Source of the DNA: Sporomusa ovata DSM 2662
Lineage (GTDB): Bacteria; Bacillota; Negativicutes; Sporomusales; Sporomusaceae
DNA length: 64,000 bases
Direction of reading: 5' to 3'
Assembly (NCBI RefSeq): GCF_000445445.1
Contig: NZ_ASXP01000002.1
Span: 868,001 to 932,000 of the forward strand
Shown here: piece after piece, positions 17,428 through 26,995 of the stretch
Layout: every line of letters starts with the position of its first letter
Position numbering within the stretch: the first letter of the stretch is position 1
Position numbers and translations under genes: made by a program
Notes under the pieces: generated by a model
The model's database searches: none
Told to the model about the DNA's origin: nothing
Seen by the model: the letters and a program-made list of their open reading frames with translations, nothing else

Positions 17428-20400
17428 ATGGGAGAAAAAACAAGTTTAAGGCTGTTGACAGCTTTGCCTGAGGACAAAGCATTACGTCAGGCTCAGGCAG
17501 TCTTTGCGTTACCTGATGCACAGAGTTTGATTTATGGCCTTACAGGTGCGCAGAAGAGTGTGTTTCTTGCGGCTGCTTTTCAGGCAGCTGCGCGCCCAAC
17601 TATCATTATAGCAGCTAATCATGAAGCAATTGATGTGTTTAGAACTGACTTTGCGGTTTTCTTACCGGAGGTGCCGATAGTAGAACTGCCGGCCCTTGAT
17701 ATGGTGACTTTTGCTGCTGCTGCCAAAAGCGTTGAACTGGCGGCAAAACGTATGGATGTTTTGAATCGTTTAGCCAGAGGCGAAAGGCTGATTGTTTTGG
17801 CTACCGCCGAAGCGGCGATGCAAAAGGTTTTGCCCAAACAAGAGTTTTTAAACAGCCGCATAACAATACATAGTGACAGTGTGGTAAGCCGGGAAGAGCT
17901 TATCGGCTCATTAGTTGCATACAGCTATGAACGGGTTGACCAAGTAGATAGTGCCGGTCAGTTTAGTGTGCGCGGCGGTATTATTGATATATTTGCTGTT
18001 AACCGGAGTTTACCACTCCGGCTTGAACTGTTTGGTGACGAGGTTGATTCACTACGTGAATTCGATCCGGTTAGTCAGCGGTCGGTACAAGATCTGGTAT
18101 TGGCGGATATTATGCCGTTAACCCAAATCGAGCACACTGGGAAAGCGGCTGTATTTGTGTCTTATTTACCGGCGATTGCTACCATAATATTGGATGAGCC
18201 AGCACGGCTTAGGGAACAGATGACTAAGCTGACTAAGGAAAATCCTGACAGTAAGCGGCGGGTGTTTGCCTGGGCCGAGCTGGTAGCAGCTTGCCAGGCA
18301 TATAATGTGATGTATCTATCCTTATTGCTGCAAAAAATTCCTCATACACAGCCGACCGAGATTATTAGCATTACCGCCAAAGGGATTGCACCTTTTCACC
18401 GTCAGATTGAGCTGCTGATTGCGGAAATAAAAAGCTGGCAGGACAAACGATATACTATTATTATATTTATGTCCAGTCAGGATAAGGCCGTTATTATTGA
18501 GCGAAATCTAGCCGATGAGGGGATTACCGTAATTATGGCTCAGTCAGGGCCTATGCCGCTTATACCGGGTGCTGTTTTAGTACTTACAGGCACGCTGTCA
18601 GGCGGCTTTGAATTCCCGCAGGCTAGGCTTGTGGTGCTGACTGAGTTTGATATCTTCGGACGCCAGAAGAAAAAGCGTCGGCTCCGCGTGGGCAAAGAAC
18701 AGCAAATTACTTATTTCCGTGATATCAATCTTGGTGACTATGTTGTTCATGTTAATCATGGTATTGGCAAATATGTTGGAGTAGAAACATTGGAAGTGGG
18801 GGGAGTTCATAAGGACTATCTCCATATTCGTTATGCTGGTGATGATAAATTGTATGTACCCACCGATCAGGTGGGGCTGTTACAGAAGTATATTGGTTCT
18901 GAGGGCGAAGTACCACGCCTTAGCAAGATGGGTGGCAGCGACTGGCTGAAGGTTAAAACCAAAGCCAAAGCGGCTGTAGCGGACATGGCCAAGGAACTTA
19001 TCTCACTTTATGCCCAGCGTCAGCTGCAGGTAGGGCATGCCTTTGGCCCGGACACCCCTTGGCAGCGGGAATTTGAGGACGCGTTTGCTTATGAAGAAAC
19101 ACCAGATCAACTGCAGGCTATCGCCGAGGTTAAGCATGATATGGAACAGTCGCGGCCTATGGATCGTTTGTTATGTGGTGATGTGGGCTTTGGCAAGACG
19201 GAAGTGGCTATTCGCGCTGCCTTTAAAGCGGTTATGGGTGGCAAGCAAGTGGCGGTGCTAGTACCGACGACTGTGCTTGCACAGCAGCACTATCAAACCT
19301 TTAGCTCACGCTTTGCCGATTTTGGTACTGTAGTTGATGTTATCAGCCGTTTTCGCAGTGCCCGCGAGCAAAAGGCCACTTTGCAAAAAGTGGCCTCGGG
19401 TCAAGTGGATGTCCTTATTGGCACGCACCGAATTTTGCAGTCAGATGTGATATTTAAGGATATCGGTCTCTTAATTGTCGATGAAGAACAGCGTTTTGGT
19501 GTGGCGCAAAAGGAAAAGATGAAAAGGTGGCGTGCAAATCTGGACGTGCTTACTTTAAGCGCTACCCCCATCCCACGTACATTGCATATGTCATTGGTGG
19601 GTGCGAGGGATATGAGTATTATTGAAACTCCACCCGAAGACCGGTTTCCAGTGCAAAGCTATGTTGTTGAATATAATGAAGAAATTATTCGTGAGGCCAT
19701 TGTACGTGAATTGAAACGCGGCGGGCAAGTGTATTTTGTTTATAACCGGGTACAGACTATTGATAAAATACGTCAGCGTCTGACGGAAATATTGCCGGAT
19801 GCCACCATTAAAACAGGTCATGGCCAGATGCCGGAGGAACTCTTAGAGCAGGTTATGCTTGATTTTTATGAAGGTCATGATGATGTCTTACTATGCACAA
19901 GCATTATTGAAAATGGCTTGGATGTATCAAATGCAAATACCATTATTATTTATGATGCCGATCATTTCGGTTTGTCCCAGCTGTATCAAATGCGCGGGCG
20001 GGTTGGACGCTCACATCGGATGGCCTATGCTTACTTTACCTATCGTCAGGATAAAGTATTAACTGAGGTAGCCGAAAAACGGCTCCAGGCCATCAAAGAG
20101 TTTGCTGAGCTTGGTTCGGGTTTCAAAATCGCCATGCGGGATTTAGAGATACGGGGGGCCGGTAATCTCTTAGGAAGAGAGCAGCATGGCCATATTGTCA
20201 GTGTCGGATTTGAGATGTACTGCCGGTTGTTAGATGAAGCTGTTGAAGAGCTAAAAACAGGTAAAATAGTCGTACCGCCGCCTGAGCCGACAATTGAACT
20301 TACGCTTGATGCTTATCTTACCGGTGATTATATTAGTGATGCTATGCATAAGATTGAAATATATCAGCGTATTGCCGCTATTCGCCAGGAAGCTCATTTG

Positions 20401-20736
20401 ACTGAACTTATTGATGAGCTTATTGACCGCTTTGGTGAGCCGCCGCTGCCTGTTACCAATCTTTTAGGTGTTGCCCGGATCAAAAACTTGGCCCGCCAGT
20501 TGGGTGTTCGATTGATCGCCGAACGGGGCGGACGTGTGGAAATATCCTTTGGTGATACGCCTAATGTGACTGACGAGGGCTTAGTCAAAGCCAGGGAACT
20601 TTTTTCCGGCAAGTTGTCCTTTCTTCCCGGACCGCCGGATACCATGCGCCTTACTACTTCCCGCCTAAACCTGCCGCTGATAGAAGTATTAATGAAGTTA
20701 TTTACCTGTTTGTCAGGAGTTACAGATTCGAAATAA
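17428..20736 (+). CDS. mfd: Transcription-repair coupling factor
   Basis: 1102 residues. Mfd removes stalled RNA polymerase at DNA lesions and recruits UvrA. Domains in order: UvrB-like N-terminal modules (about 1-340), the RNA-polymerase-interacting CarD-like domain (about 430-510, DYVVHVNHGIGKYVG), then the RecG-like translocase with Walker A LLCGDVGFGKTEVA, the DEEQ box in LIVDEEQRFG, LSATPIPRT and MRGRVGRSHR. A C-terminal TRCF domain closes the protein. The ATG at 17428 has only a weak GGATGGGG upstream. It is in the conserved fin-mfd-spoVT order. Confidence 0.97.
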   Translation: MGEKTSLRLLTALPEDKALRQAQAVFALPDAQSLIYGLTGAQKSVFLAAAFQAAARPTIIIAANHEAIDVFRTDFAVFLPEVPIVELPALDMVTFAAAAKSVELAAKRMDVLNRLARGERLIVLATAEAAMQKVLPKQEFLNSRITIHSDSVVSREELIGSLVAYSYERVDQVDSAGQFSVRGGIIDIFAVNRSLPLRLELFGDEVDSLREFDPVSQRSVQDLVLADIMPLTQIEHTGKAAVFVSYLPAIATIILDEPARLREQMTKLTKENPDSKRRVFAWAELVAACQAYNVMYLSLLLQKIPHTQPTEIISITAKGIAPFHRQIELLIAEIKSWQDKRYTIIIFMSSQDKAVIIERNLADEGITVIMAQSGPMPLIPGAVLVLTGTLSGGFEFPQARLVVLTEFDIFGRQKKKRRLRVGKEQQITYFRDINLGDYVVHVNHGIGKYVGVETLEVGGVHKDYLHIRYAGDDKLYVPTDQVGLLQKYIGSEGEVPRLSKMGGSDWLKVKTKAKAAVADMAKELISLYAQRQLQVGHAFGPDTPWQREFEDAFAYEETPDQLQAIAEVKHDMEQSRPMDRLLCGDVGFGKTEVAIRAAFKAVMGGKQVAVLVPTTVLAQQHYQTFSSRFADFGTVVDVISRFRSAREQKATLQKVASGQVDVLIGTHRILQSDVIFKDIGLLIVDEEQRFGVAQKEKMKRWRANLDVLTLSATPIPRTLHMSLVGARDMSIIETPPEDRFPVQSYVVEYNEEIIREAIVRELKRGGQVYFVYNRVQTIDKIRQRLTEILPDATIKTGHGQMPEELLEQVMLDFYEGHDDVLLCTSIIENGLDVSNANTIIIYDADHFGLSQLYQMRGRVGRSHRMAYAYFTYRQDKVLTEVAEKRLQAIKEFAELGSGFKIAMRDLEIRGAGNLLGREQHGHIVSVGFEMYCRLLDEAVEELKTGKIVVPPPEPTIELTLDAYLTGDYISDAMHKIEIYQRIAAIRQEAHLTELIDELIDRFGEPPLPVTNLLGVARIKNLARQLGVRLIAERGGRVEISFGDTPNVTDEGLVKARELFSGKLSFLPGPPDTMRLTTSRLNLPLIEVLMKLFTCLSGVTDSK

Positions 20737-20772
20737 ATGTTAACTTATACTTTGGTTTTGCAGGCAGAAAAA

Positions 20773-20803
20773 TGAATAAAACACATCACCCAGATATATA
20801 CTA
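20773..20803 (+). promoter_or_regulatory. Candidate SigG promoter of spoVT
   Basis: TGAATA at 20773-20778, an 18-bp spacer, then TATACTA at 20797-20803, against the SigG consensus TGMATA-N17/18-CATNNTA (one mismatch). Bacillus spoVT is transcribed by SigG in the forespore. Confidence 0.55.
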
Positions 20804-20891
20804 CTATCAATGAACGAGTAAGATATTTACTGTCGCCTTGCAAGGTATTATCTGATTTTATTCTTCAAAAGCTATAGAAAGGGGGATACTG

Positions 20892-21458
20892 GTGAAGGCA
20901 ACCGGAATTGTACGCAGAATTGATGATCTAGGCCGGGTTGTAATACCCAAAGAAATTAGACGAACTCTTAGAATCCGTGAAGGCGATCCTCTGGAAATAT
21001 ATGTCGACCGTGAGGGCGAGGTTATTCTAAAGAAATACTCTCTGGTCGGAGAATTGGGGGATTTTGCCAAGGAATATGCGGAATCCTTGTTTGAGGCTAT
21101 TGGACATATTATTTTGATTGCAGATCGTGATAATGTAGTCGCAGTTGCGGGTGGCGCTAAAAAAGAGTTTTTGAGCAAGCCCCTTGGCCCGGCAGTGGAG
21201 AAAGTAATGGAGGAGCGTAAAACTGTTTTAATCAGCAATCCGGGTGAGTCCAAACATTGTCAGGATTGCGCCTCCCAATGCGAAGACGATGAAACCTGTA
21301 AATTCACAGCTGAAGTCATTGCCCCCATTCTTGTGGAAGGGGATGCCATTGGTGCCGTTATTATCTGCTCCAAGGAACCGGGAATACAAATGACCGATAT
21401 GGAGGTCAAGCTAGCCGAAACAGCAGCAGGATTTTTGGCAAAACAAATGGCTCAATAA
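20892..21458 (+). CDS. spoVT: Stage V sporulation regulator SpoVT
   Basis: 188 residues. An N-terminal AbrB-type swapped-hairpin DNA-binding domain (MKATGIVRRIDDLGRVVIPK, LRIREGDPLEI) is followed by a C-terminal GAF-like domain (about 55-185). SpoVT modulates SigG-dependent genes late in the forespore. The C-terminal half carries a cysteine cluster (HCQDCASQCEDDETC, about residues 119-133) that is unusually dense. GTG start after AAAGGGGGAT. A terminator follows. Confidence 0.93.
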   Translation: MKATGIVRRIDDLGRVVIPKEIRRTLRIREGDPLEIYVDREGEVILKKYSLVGELGDFAKEYAESLFEAIGHIILIADRDNVVAVAGGAKKEFLSKPLGPAVEKVMEERKTVLISNPGESKHCQDCASQCEDDETCKFTAEVIAPILVEGDAIGAVIICSKEPGIQMTDMEVKLAETAAGFLAKQMAQ

Positions 21459-21475
21459 TAGTTACACAATAGGCG

Positions 21476-21516
21476 AAGTAGCGGACAATAACACTCCTGT
21501 TAAGTTCGCTACTTTT
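21476..21516 (+). terminator. Terminator after spoVT
   Basis: An 11-bp stem (one G-U) at 21476-21486/21504-21514 followed by a TTTTATATTATTTT tract. Confidence 0.75.
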
Positions 21517-21633
21517 ATATTATTTTAGCGTATTCATTAGGGATCATTAATTATGGTTTTAATGGCAGGTAGTTTTTGCTATAATAGGTAAAGTGGTCAA
21601 GTAGAGACCAGATTGGAGAGGAATGACTCGGTA

Positions 21634-23235
21634 TTGAGTAAAGATACATTTTTAAAAGGTGCGTTAATTTTAACAGTAGCCGGAATTGTTGTTAAAATTA
21701 TCGGCTCGGTTAACCGCATTTTACTATCCCGTCTGTTGGGTGGTGAGGGGGTAGGCCTGTATCAAATGGCTTATCCTATTTACTTATTGGCGCTCAGTAT
21801 TTCATCAGCTGGTATTCCGGTGGCCATTTCCATCATTGTGGCTGAAAAACTGGCTCGCAGTGATTACCGCGGCGCCAATCGCGTTTTTCGGATTTCATTA
21901 GGGGTATTGGCGATTACCGGCATTGTGTTTACCTTTCTTTTGTACTATGGCGCCGGGTGGCTGATTGAACATCATTTTGTTCGTGATGCCCGTGCTTACT
22001 ATGCCATTGCTGCATTGGCCCCAGCCATCTTTTTCGTAACCGTACTGTCCAGTTATCGAGGTTATTTTCAGGGGCTGCAAATGATGACACCCACGGCGGT
22101 TTCCCAGATTTTTGAGCAGCTTTTCCGGGTTGTCACAATGATTGCCTTTGCCTATATTCTGCTGCCGCATGGTCTGGAGTTTGCCGCAGCCGGAGCGAGC
22201 TTTGGGGCTGGTCCTGGTGCTGCCGCCGGACTGTTGGTACTATTATATTATTATTGGCGGCATAAACCTGGTTTTAAGCATAAGATGAAAACCCAGCCGA
22301 TGGTTATTCAGGAATCTAGCGTCAGTATTATTAGCCGGATTGTGAAACTGGCGTTACCAGTATCACTAGCGAATATTATGCTGCCAGTGGTATCTAATAT
22401 TGATCTTTTAATTGTGCCGGCCAGACTAGAAGTAGCCGGTTATACTGTAGAGCAAGCTACCGAGTTGTTTGGTTATCTCACCGGTATGGCGGTGCCACTG
22501 GTCAATTTGGCAACAATTTTAACGGCATCGCTGGCAGCAAGTTTGGTACCGGCTGTATCGGAGGCCTATACACTTTGTGATAAGCAATTGATTTATCAGC
22601 GGATATCTACAGCAATGCGTATTTCCAACCTGATAACCATTCCAAGCTTTGTGGGCTTGTGTTTACTAGCTACACCTATTTCACTGATGTTGTATGGCAC
22701 GCCGAATGCGGGCACGTCTATCGCCATTTTAGCGGTCGGTATTTTTCTTCTAGGCATACATCAGGTAACAACCGGCGTGCTGCAGGGGCTGGGTCATACG
22801 GCTATTCCTGTTATCAATATGGGCGTTTCGGCTGTAGTAAAAATCATTATGAGTTGGACACTTACTGCTATACCGGCCTTGGGTATTATGGGGGCCGCCT
22901 GGGCTACGGTTGCTGATTTTGGCGTGGCAGCACTTTTAAATATGGTTTTTGTTTACCGGTATGTCGGTTTTAGTCTCAATAGCAAGGATGCTTTTAAAAC
23001 GATCATAGCCTCTGTTGTCATGGGAGCTGTTGTGCTCGTAAGCTATGATGCTATAATGAGCCAAACGCTCCATAATAGCGTGGCTACATTAGGAGCTATT
23101 AGTGTGGGAGGGATGGTATTCGGCATTGTTATTTTATTGGTTGGCGGGGTTGCGGTCCGTGATATTGAGCAACTACCACGGGTAGGTAAAACATTGGCGG
23201 TTATTTTAACGAAATTCAGACTGTTGAGGCGATAA
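21634..23235 (+). CDS. spoVB: SpoVB/YabM-type polysaccharide (lipid II flippase-like) transporter
   Basis: 533 residues, about 14 membrane helices of the MOP (MATE/MVF) superfamily. The N-terminus (MSKDTFLKGALILTVAG, SVNRILLSRLLGGEGVGLYQ) matches SpoVB/YabM. SpoVB is needed for spore cortex synthesis and is thought to flip a lipid-linked cell-wall precursor. TTG at 21634 is chosen because it gives the family-typical MSK start, with GGAGAGGA 11 bases upstream. It lies between spoVT and mazG, where Bacillus has yabM, so the YabM name would be equally defensible. Confidence 0.88.
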   Translation: MSKDTFLKGALILTVAGIVVKIIGSVNRILLSRLLGGEGVGLYQMAYPIYLLALSISSAGIPVAISIIVAEKLARSDYRGANRVFRISLGVLAITGIVFTFLLYYGAGWLIEHHFVRDARAYYAIAALAPAIFFVTVLSSYRGYFQGLQMMTPTAVSQIFEQLFRVVTMIAFAYILLPHGLEFAAAGASFGAGPGAAAGLLVLLYYYWRHKPGFKHKMKTQPMVIQESSVSIISRIVKLALPVSLANIMLPVVSNIDLLIVPARLEVAGYTVEQATELFGYLTGMAVPLVNLATILTASLAASLVPAVSEAYTLCDKQLIYQRISTAMRISNLITIPSFVGLCLLATPISLMLYGTPNAGTSIAILAVGIFLLGIHQVTTGVLQGLGHTAIPVINMGVSAVVKIIMSWTLTAIPALGIMGAAWATVADFGVAALLNMVFVYRYVGFSLNSKDAFKTIIASVVMGAVVLVSYDAIMSQTLHNSVATLGAISVGGMVFGIVILLVGGVAVRDIEQLPRVGKTLAVILTKFRLLRR

Positions 23236-23237
23236 CT

Positions 23238-24707
23238 ATGGGAATCACTATTGTCGGACTTGGTCCTGGCAGCTTTAAGCACATAACACTGGAAACATGG
23301 GAACTATTGAACGGGAACAGAATGCTATTGTTACGTACGGCCAAGCATCCCTGTGTAGATACGCTTAAAGCGCGCGGGGTTAGCTTTTCCAGTTTTGACT
23401 ACTTGTATGAGCAGGCCGAAGACTTTGCCAGTCTGTATCAGCAAATTGCTGCTGCTGTGATTGAAAAAGCAAAGCAAGGACAGGATATTGTATATGCTGT
23501 TCCCGGCAGTCCGCTGGTAGCGGAAAAGACGGTAGAGTTAATTAGTGCACAGGCCGGAGAAGCCGGGGTAAGCCTGGCTATTATTCCGGCCATGAGTTTT
23601 TTAGAGATATTGTATACCAGGCTGGGTGTAGACCCAATCACTGGTGTAACCATTGTGGATGCGGCTGAGTTGGCGCTTTTGCCACCTGATCTTGTGACTG
23701 GTTTAATTATTACCCAGGTATATAGCCGCCAGGTAGCGTCAGAGGCTAAGTTAGCACTAATGGATTATTTGGGAGACGAATACCAGGTTACTGTTGTCCG
23801 TCATCTGGGTTTGCCGGAAGAACAGATAACCAAGGTAATGTTGTTTGAACTTGACCGGCTTGCAGGCATTGATCATCTTACTAGTGTATATGTACCGCAT
23901 CGTCCGGCGTGCAGTAAGCTATTTTCGCTTGATCCGGTGGTGGATGTTATGGCCCGCCTGCGTTCACCTGGTGGATGTGTTTGGGATATTGAACAGACAC
24001 ATCTCAGTTTGCGTCGTTATATCGTGGAAGAGGTCTATGAAGTACTGGAAGCCATTGAACTGGCTGACGCTGTTAAGTTATGTGAAGAACTTGGCGATTT
24101 ATTGCTCCAGATTGTATTCCATGCGCGTTTGGCCGAAGAAAGCGGCAGTTTTACCATGCAGGATGTGGTGGATACAGTTACCGAAAAAATGGTGCGTCGC
24201 CATCCCCATGTGTTTGGGAAAATAACCGTGCGGGATGCGGCAGAAGTTGTTGTTAATTGGGACCAAATTAAAAAACGGGAAAAGGCTGGCGAAAGGATAA
24301 GGGTGCTTGATGGTATTCCTATTGGCCTGCCTACCCTTATGGCGGCCTACAAACTGCAAGCCAAAGCGGCTAAGGTCGGTTTTGACTGGGATGATATTGG
24401 TCCGGTATGGGACAAGATAGCCGAAGAACTGGATGAATTGAAAGAGGCTGCGGCACTGCCTGAAACTGAGCGTGCTCAAAAGACGGAAGACGAATTAGGT
24501 GATGTGCTGTTTGCTGTTGTTAATTTGGCCCGGTTTATGGGTATTGATCCAGAGACCGCACTTAACCGCACAAATAACAAATTCAGGCGGCGGTTTAATT
24601 ATATTGAGGCTAAGCTTAAAGAGCAGGGGATAGCCTGGGAAAACACGATTTTGGCTGATCTTGATGTGTTGTGGGAAGAAGCCAAGAGAAAAGAGAGCGC
24701 TGGATGA
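23238..24707 (+). CDS. mazG: Bifunctional tetrapyrrole methylase-domain / MazG nucleotide pyrophosphohydrolase (YabN)
   Basis: 489 residues. The N-terminal 220 or so form a SAM-dependent tetrapyrrole-methylase-like domain (ITIVGLGPGSFKHIT, YAVPGSPLVAEKTV). The C-terminal half is MazG: CVWDIEQTHLSLRRYIVEE, EVYEVLEAIE and CEELGDLLLQIVFHA carry the EExxE/ExxD magnesium ligands, with a second partial MazG repeat at KTEDELGDVLFAVVNLAR. MazG hydrolyses NTPs to NMP and pyrophosphate for pool cleaning. The gene starts two bases after spoVB stops. Confidence 0.93.
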   Translation: MGITIVGLGPGSFKHITLETWELLNGNRMLLLRTAKHPCVDTLKARGVSFSSFDYLYEQAEDFASLYQQIAAAVIEKAKQGQDIVYAVPGSPLVAEKTVELISAQAGEAGVSLAIIPAMSFLEILYTRLGVDPITGVTIVDAAELALLPPDLVTGLIITQVYSRQVASEAKLALMDYLGDEYQVTVVRHLGLPEEQITKVMLFELDRLAGIDHLTSVYVPHRPACSKLFSLDPVVDVMARLRSPGGCVWDIEQTHLSLRRYIVEEVYEVLEAIELADAVKLCEELGDLLLQIVFHARLAEESGSFTMQDVVDTVTEKMVRRHPHVFGKITVRDAAEVVVNWDQIKKREKAGERIRVLDGIPIGLPTLMAAYKLQAKAAKVGFDWDDIGPVWDKIAEELDELKEAAALPETERAQKTEDELGDVLFAVVNLARFMGIDPETALNRTNNKFRRRFNYIEAKLKEQGIAWENTILADLDVLWEEAKRKESAG

Positions 24708-24801
24708 GTTTTTTTGCCATTTTTTTTATTCATAGCAGGAATAAAAAATTACGTAGCGAATAAAGCTAATCGTAATCGATTTACGTTAGGGGGACACGAT
24801 T

Positions 24802-25077
24802 GTGAATAAAACTGACCTGGTTAAAGCAGTAGCCCAAAAAGCTGATATGACTCAAAAGGATGCCGAGAAAGCTATTAATTCTGTATTCGCCGCTATTGAA
24901 GAAGCCTTAGCCAATGATGATAAAGTGCAAATTATTGGATTTGGCACTTTTGAAGTGAAGACTCGTGAGGAACGCAAAGGACGTAATCCACAAACTGGCA
25001 ACGAAATTACAATTCCAGCTTCCAAAAACCCAGTATTCAAAGCAGGTAAGGGATTAAAAGATACTGTAAACGCGTAA
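24802..25077 (+). CDS. hup: HU family nucleoid protein
   Basis: 91 residues, full-length HU. NKTDLVKAVAQKADMTQKDAEKAI is the dimerisation helix pair, and GFGTFEVKTREERKGRNPQTG leads into the DNA-binding arm, followed by IPASKNPVFKAGKGLKD. It bends and compacts DNA. GTG start behind GGGGGACAC. In many Clostridia hup likewise follows mazG; here a terminator and the Pho block follow instead of rqcP-yabP. Confidence 0.97.
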   Translation: MNKTDLVKAVAQKADMTQKDAEKAINSVFAAIEEALANDDKVQIIGFGTFEVKTREERKGRNPQTGNEITIPASKNPVFKAGKGLKDTVNA

Positions 25078-25101
25078 AGCAAAAGTGGACAAGATTACAA
25101 T

Positions 25102-25128
25102 AAACCAGGTTTTCTGAACCTGGTTTTT
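25102..25128 (+). terminator. Terminator after hup
   Basis: A 10-bp perfect stem at 25102-25111/25117-25126 ending in a five-T run. Confidence 0.85.
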
Positions 25129-25160
25129 GCTTTATCTACGAATAAGGAGAGACATCATTT

Positions 25161-25862
25161 ATGACCGGTAAGATTTTGATAGTAGATGATGAAATTAATA
25201 TCCGTGAACTTATAAAGTTTACTTTGGAAAACTCAGGCTATAAGATCATTGAGGCTGGTGATGGACAGGCGGCTGTAACTATGGCTAAAACTGAAAAGCC
25301 GGAGCTTATGGTGCTTGACTTAATGCTGCCAGGCATGGATGGTCTTGAAGTATGCCGAATTGTGAAAAACTCCCGGGAAACAGCCGCCGTTCCTATTATT
25401 ATGCTTACCGCTAAAAGTGAGGAAATCGATAAAGTAATTGGGCTTGAACTAGGAGCAGATGATTACATCACCAAGCCATTTAGCCCGCGCGAACTCTTGG
25501 CCAGAATTAAAGCTGTCCTTAGGCGCAGCAACAAAGAAAGCGCAGTCGGTGGTGAATTGGTTCTGGGTAAGCTTAGACTTAATTTTAGTCGTTATGAGGC
25601 CTATTTGGGGGCGGTCAAGCTGGAGCTTACTCCTAAAGAATATGAAATGCTTAAGTTGTTTGTAACAAATACCGGCAAAGTATTTACCAGGGAACAACTG
25701 CTGGAAAAGGTATGGGGCTACGAATATTTTGGTGATACCAGAACTGTCGACGTACATGTGCGGCATTTAAGGGTAAAATTGGGCCAAGAGAATGAAGTTG
25801 CTGAGGCCATTGAAACCGTACGCGGCGTTGGATATCGGTTTAAGGATTTGTCAGAGAACTAA
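25161..25862 (+). CDS. phoB: Phosphate-type OmpR-family response regulator (PhoB/PhoP)
   Basis: 233 residues. A receiver domain (acidic Asp9/Asp10, phospho-Asp53 in LDLMLPGMDG, YITKPFSPREL) is followed by a winged-helix output domain (LTPKEYEMLKLF, VWGYEYFGDTRTVDVHVRHLR, VRGVGYRF). It is assigned to phosphate control because pstB-phoU follow, and because the only histidine kinase in the window, PhoR-like, lies beside pstS. The two partners are 11.6 kb apart and on opposite strands, which is unusual. AAGGAGAG precedes the ATG. Confidence 0.85.
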   Translation: MTGKILIVDDEINIRELIKFTLENSGYKIIEAGDGQAAVTMAKTEKPELMVLDLMLPGMDGLEVCRIVKNSRETAAVPIIMLTAKSEEIDKVIGLELGADDYITKPFSPRELLARIKAVLRRSNKESAVGGELVLGKLRLNFSRYEAYLGAVKLELTPKEYEMLKLFVTNTGKVFTREQLLEKVWGYEYFGDTRTVDVHVRHLRVKLGQENEVAEAIETVRGVGYRFKDLSEN

Positions 25863-25944
25863 GTCTTGATAGAACGTGTTAGGGGCACCTATTTTATAGT
25901 GAAAAAAGACTGAAAAAACTTGTTAACACATTGTATTGTTATAA

Positions 25945-26036
25945 GGGCGAAATTGCCACACGGCGCTCGCAATGACGATTGGGATTGGGTTCTCTGCGTC
26001 ATTGCAGACGTAGGTGAAGCAATTTCGCCTTTTTCT
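25945..26036. repeat. Dispersed palindromic repeat, GCAATGAC type, copy 2
   Basis: Perfect 11-bp outer arms GGCGAAATTGC (25946-25956) and its complement (26019-26029), with an inner pair around GCAATGACG and CGTCATTGC, ending in CCTTTTTC. Placed after phoB, it may act as a terminator. Confidence 0.75.
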
Positions 26037-26134
26037 TCAGGGGGTATGGGGGAAGACAAGCAGAAAAATGATAAAGTAATTACGCAAAAACCTAGTAAAC
26101 TAAGGCATTGTTGGGCATAGTTAGTCATAGAAAA

Positions 26135-26189
26135 TTAACAAGAAAATAACATGATGTTAACATTTAGCCGCCTATTTTTATGTTATATT
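26135..26189 (+). promoter_or_regulatory. Pho box and promoter of pstB-phoU
   Basis: Three direct repeats TTAACA (26135), ATAACA (26146), TTAACA (26157) at exactly 11-bp steps. A TATATT -10 element lies at 26184-26189, 21 bases after the last repeat. This matches the PhoP-box architecture known from Bacillus (TTAACA-like repeats, 11-bp period). Confidence 0.8.
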
Positions 26190-26223
26190 GCAGAAGAGAA
26201 ACGACAGGAGGCAAAACTGGCTT

Positions 26224-26979
26224 ATGAAATATAAAATCCAGGTAAATAAATTGAAGCTGTATTATGGTGATGTTCTGGCCCTAAAAAAGATCTCAATTGA
26301 TATTGCGGAAAACAGTGTGTTGGCGTTAATCGGCCCCTCTGGTTGTGGTAAATCGACCTTTCTCAAAACACTTAACCGTATGAACGATTTGATTGAAAGT
26401 GTAAAAATTGAGGGCGAGGTATTGCTTGACGGCGAGAATATATATCACCCCAAAATTGATACAGTTATGCTGCGGAAACGGGTGGGAATGGTTTTTCAGC
26501 GCCCCAATCCATTTCCAATGTCCATTTATGACAATATTGCTTACGGACCGCGTATTCATGGACAATCCAACCGTGTGCTGCTGAATGAAATTGTCGAGAG
26601 GAGTTTGACTGGATCGGCACTTTGGGATGAGGTTAAAGACCGGCTGCATTCCTCGGCAATGGGATTATCTGGTGGTCAGCAGCAACGGCTTTGTATTGCG
26701 CGTTTGCTAGCCGTTGAACCTGAGGTACTGTTAATGGATGAGCCCTGTTCTGCGCTTGACCCGATATCGACGATGAAGATTGAAGAATTAGTAACTGAGC
26801 TGAAATCACAATATACGATTGTTATGGTTACGCATAACATGCAACAGGCGGCTCGGGTATCTGATTATACTGGTTTTTTCTTAAATGGCGATTTGGTAGA
26901 GCAAGATAAAACTGACAATATATTTACGCGTCCACAGGATAAGCGAACTGAAGATTATATTACCGGACGCTTTGGGTAA
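26224..26979 (+). CDS. pstB: Phosphate ABC transporter ATPase
   Basis: 251 residues. PstB powers high-affinity phosphate import through PstCA. Walker A is GPSGCGKS, the Q-loop segment carries the PstB-specific RVGMVFQRPNPFPMSIYDNI, the signature is LSGGQQQR, and Walker B is VLLMDEPCSALDP followed by the switch His (VTHNMQQA). ATG at 26224 has AGGAGG 12 bases upstream; a longer reading from 26188 is not preceded by one. It is separated from pstSCA by 13 kb and has its own Pho box. Confidence 0.95.
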   Translation: MKYKIQVNKLKLYYGDVLALKKISIDIAENSVLALIGPSGCGKSTFLKTLNRMNDLIESVKIEGEVLLDGENIYHPKIDTVMLRKRVGMVFQRPNPFPMSIYDNIAYGPRIHGQSNRVLLNEIVERSLTGSALWDEVKDRLHSSAMGLSGGQQQRLCIARLLAVEPEVLLMDEPCSALDPISTMKIEELVTELKSQYTIVMVTHNMQQAARVSDYTGFFLNGDLVEQDKTDNIFTRPQDKRTEDYITGRFG

Positions 26980-26995
26980 AAGGAGGGATTGCAAA

